Origin: UBA6168 sp964442355
GTDB taxonomy: Bacteria > Bacteroidota > Bacteroidia > Chitinophagales > Saprospiraceae
Reading direction: 5' to 3'
Length of the DNA: 40,929 nucleotides
Assembly: GCA_964442355.1 (NCBI GenBank)
Contig: CAYTZS010000020.1
Location: 1 to 40,929 of the forward strand
The stretch's first letter is position 1; each line of letters begins with the position of its first letter. Shown piece by piece: positions 39,664 through 40,929 of the stretch. Both the position numbers and the translations under genes were made by a program. The notes under the pieces were generated by a model, which was given only the letters and a program-made list of their open reading frames with translations, did no database searches and was not told the DNA's origin.

Positions 39664-40067
39664 AATGCTTTCAGTTTTCTGTTGGTGCTAGGTGTGGCAA
39701 AACGTTCATCGCCAGCCACCTTCTGCATTGAGGCAAAGTTAACTGAGAAATGGAGTGCGAAGTTCCGGGCTTTGAAAATACCTTTCAAGCGATGCTGTGA
39801 GCGGAAGTTGGCAGTGTCTTTTTTTGTGAAAAAGCAATCCTGAGAGAAAGTTGTTCCAAAATATAATTCCGAGCCTTCCGTTCTGGTTGGGTGATTTTTG
39901 ATGATTTATAGCTACTTCGGTTTTCAAAATTCGGGTCAAAAATGTCAAATCCTTGATTATTAAACAGTTGCGAAATAAAAATTTCTTTTCGCCAGTCAAC
40001 ATTTTAGAAACTCAACCAGTTACACACCCTTGAGAAAACTTGAATACACCTTTTACCACTAAATACT
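39664..40067. other. Non-coding region between divergent rsgA and mltA-like genes
   Basis: 404 bases. It contains the rsgA -7 box at 39734-39741 and, to the right, AT-rich sequence that should hold the promoter of the mltA-like gene, where I see no clear TAnnTTTG. Short open frames on both strands have no coding signature. Confidence 0.55.
39734..39741 (-). promoter_or_regulatory. -7 box TAACTTTG for rsgA
   Basis: CAAAGTTA on the plus strand is TAACTTTG on the minus strand, a perfect TAnnTTTG match 70 bases before the TTG start of rsgA. The matching -33 element is weak. It supports the TTG start, because an upstream start would leave almost no leader. Confidence 0.5.
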
Positions 40068-40929
40068 ATGAACATCGCTACACAAAATTCAAGCAGAGGG
40101 AACTCACAGCAATTATTGAATGAAGATGATTTAGAACGAAGTTGGAATTACGCTGGAGCCAATGCTTTCGACAGGACATTTCTTCCCATGAAAAGCAAGA
40201 AAAAGCTTGCATTGCTGGCTGTTTGCATTGTGACTGGCGCTTTTTTGCTGAATTTTTCTGCCTCCAGCCCGAAAACGGCTACTGCCTGCCTCGAACTTCC
40301 TACCCATCTTTTCACCTCCATTGAGCGAAACGGAAAATTTACCAAAGACGAAAAGCTGCCACAAACTTTCACGAAAACCGAGTGGTCGGAACTCGGCCTC
40401 CCGATGATTACCGAGGAGCTGAAACTGGCACTCCAGCACCAATTGCACGTGTTGGACGATTCCAAAATGTCCGACAACCAAAAGATTGGCAATTTGAAAG
40501 TGACTTATGGCGAGTTGCGGGACGTCATCGAACTGCTGATTCAGCGAGCTGGCACCCAACCCAATGACCTGCACCAATACCTCGAAGCTTGGCAGACTTG
40601 GGGCGACGACCAGATGGGCAACGTCTATTTCACGGGTTATTTCACGCCAGTTTTGAAGGTGAAAAAAAACAAGGACGGCAAATACAAATACCCTATTTAC
40701 GCTTTCCCAAAAAACTGGAAGGGCAAGCTGCCCAGCCGTCGTGAAATTGATAAGAAGGGGGTGCTGGAGTCGAAAGACCTCGTACTGGCATACGCCACCA
40801 ATCCGCTCGACATCTACTTCATGCAGTTGCAGGGCTCCGGCACGGTGGAATACGTGGACACCAACGAGCGCACCCTGCTCCGCTACGATGGCGAAAATGG
40901 CTATCCGTACCGCAACATCCAGTACTTTT
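40068..40929 (+). CDS. mltA: MltA-like lytic murein transglycosylase, N-terminal part
   Basis: Open to the window end; 287 codons visible. The MltA domain is clear: VYFTGYFTPVLKVKKN (the YFTGY core), YPIYAFPKNW, LPSRREID, LAYATNPLDIYFMQLQGSG and GENGYPYRN. It should cleave peptidoglycan glycan strands to 1,6-anhydro products in the periplasm; the C-terminal 3D domain with the catalytic Asp is beyond the window. A hydrophobic signal segment starts at MKSKKKLALLAVCIVTGAFL (40188). The frame is open back to ATG 40068, adding 40 polar residues. The true start is therefore either 40188 (normal signal peptide) or 40068 (signal anchor with a cytoplasmic tail). No good lipobox is seen. Confidence 0.9.
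   Translation, partial: MNIATQNSSRGNSQQLLNEDDLERSWNYAGANAFDRTFLPMKSKKKLALLAVCIVTGAFLLNFSASSPKTATACLELPTHLFTSIERNGKFTKDEKLPQTFTKTEWSELGLPMITEELKLALQHQLHVLDDSKMSDNQKIGNLKVTYGELRDVIELLIQRAGTQPNDLHQYLEAWQTWGDDQMGNVYFTGYFTPVLKVKKNKDGKYKYPIYAFPKNWKGKLPSRREIDKKGVLESKDLVLAYATNPLDIYFMQLQGSGTVEYVDTNERTLLRYDGENGYPYRNIQYF

Overview
The window is a chromosomal stretch of a Bacteroidota bacterium, most likely from the Saprospiria (Haliscomenobacter/Lewinella-like) side of the phylum. The evidence is four-fold. Three proteins have C-terminal sorting domains typical of the type IX secretion system (T9SS). Several start regions carry the Bacteroidota promoter element TAnnTTTG. Typical Bacteroidota families are present (CotH, DUF4382, DUF4349, LuxE-like, IVP four-helix bundle, MltA without lipobox). 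Composition is about 50% GC. A run of ten Ns and a chimeric-looking join at the gap suggest a draft or metagenome-derived scaffold. No tRNA, rRNA, CRISPR, phage, plasmid or transposase gene was seen; most genes are housekeeping or ordinary accessory genes.

Layout. 1-1941: end of a zinc-ribbon gene, a textbook terminator, and a two-component histidine kinase/response regulator pair. 2013-6882 (minus): an orphan paaD, recJ, an orphan RND membrane-fusion lipoprotein, a lipid kinase and a GtrA protein. 7000-12966: a secreted CotH protein, a TMTC-like membrane glycosyltransferase/TPR gene broken by one in-frame TAA, a LuxE-like acyl-protein synthetase, an outer-membrane barrel and a lipoprotein. 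13046-18498: hemF, an ArsC/Spx-like protein, a nucleoside phosphorylase, an aspartate-type aminotransferase, a gamma-class carbonic anhydrase and a DUF4349 lipoprotein. 18653-26364: a T9SS-exported alpha-amylase, a DUF4382 lipoprotein, a T9SS-exported glucose/sorbosone-dehydrogenase-like protein with three SprB-like repeats, and a beta-propeller protein. 26439-31349 (minus): a likely operon of a helical-repeat protein, an MFS sugar transporter and a cytoplasmic-type trehalase (split by the N gap), followed by an IVP gene. 31844-40929: a small unknown protein with a long leader, queG, an SGNH esterase lipoprotein, ppk1, a DUF72 protein, a small secreted protein, a 2OG-Fe(II) oxygenase, rsgA and the start of an mltA-like gene.

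Functional themes are extracellular starch/sugar use (amylase, sugar dehydrogenase, trehalose uptake and cleavage), envelope biogenesis, and core housekeeping (RecJ, RsgA, QueG, HemF, PPK1).

The most unusual signal is not a gene. Eleven genes have a stop codon that lies inside, or is followed at 0 nt by, an array of short repeated words. Four more have such an array 5-18 nt later. In most cases the array is the first arm of a 60-100 bp inverted repeat with a loop usually of about 10-20 nt. At least five sequence-unrelated word families share this architecture, and five of the eight convergent gene junctions carry one. Relatives of these elements, or parts of them, are also inserted in frame, without stops, inside hemF, the luxE-like gene and the DUF72 gene. 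This looks like a diverse, mobile or expanding class of hairpin elements that remodels 3' ends and occasionally proteins.
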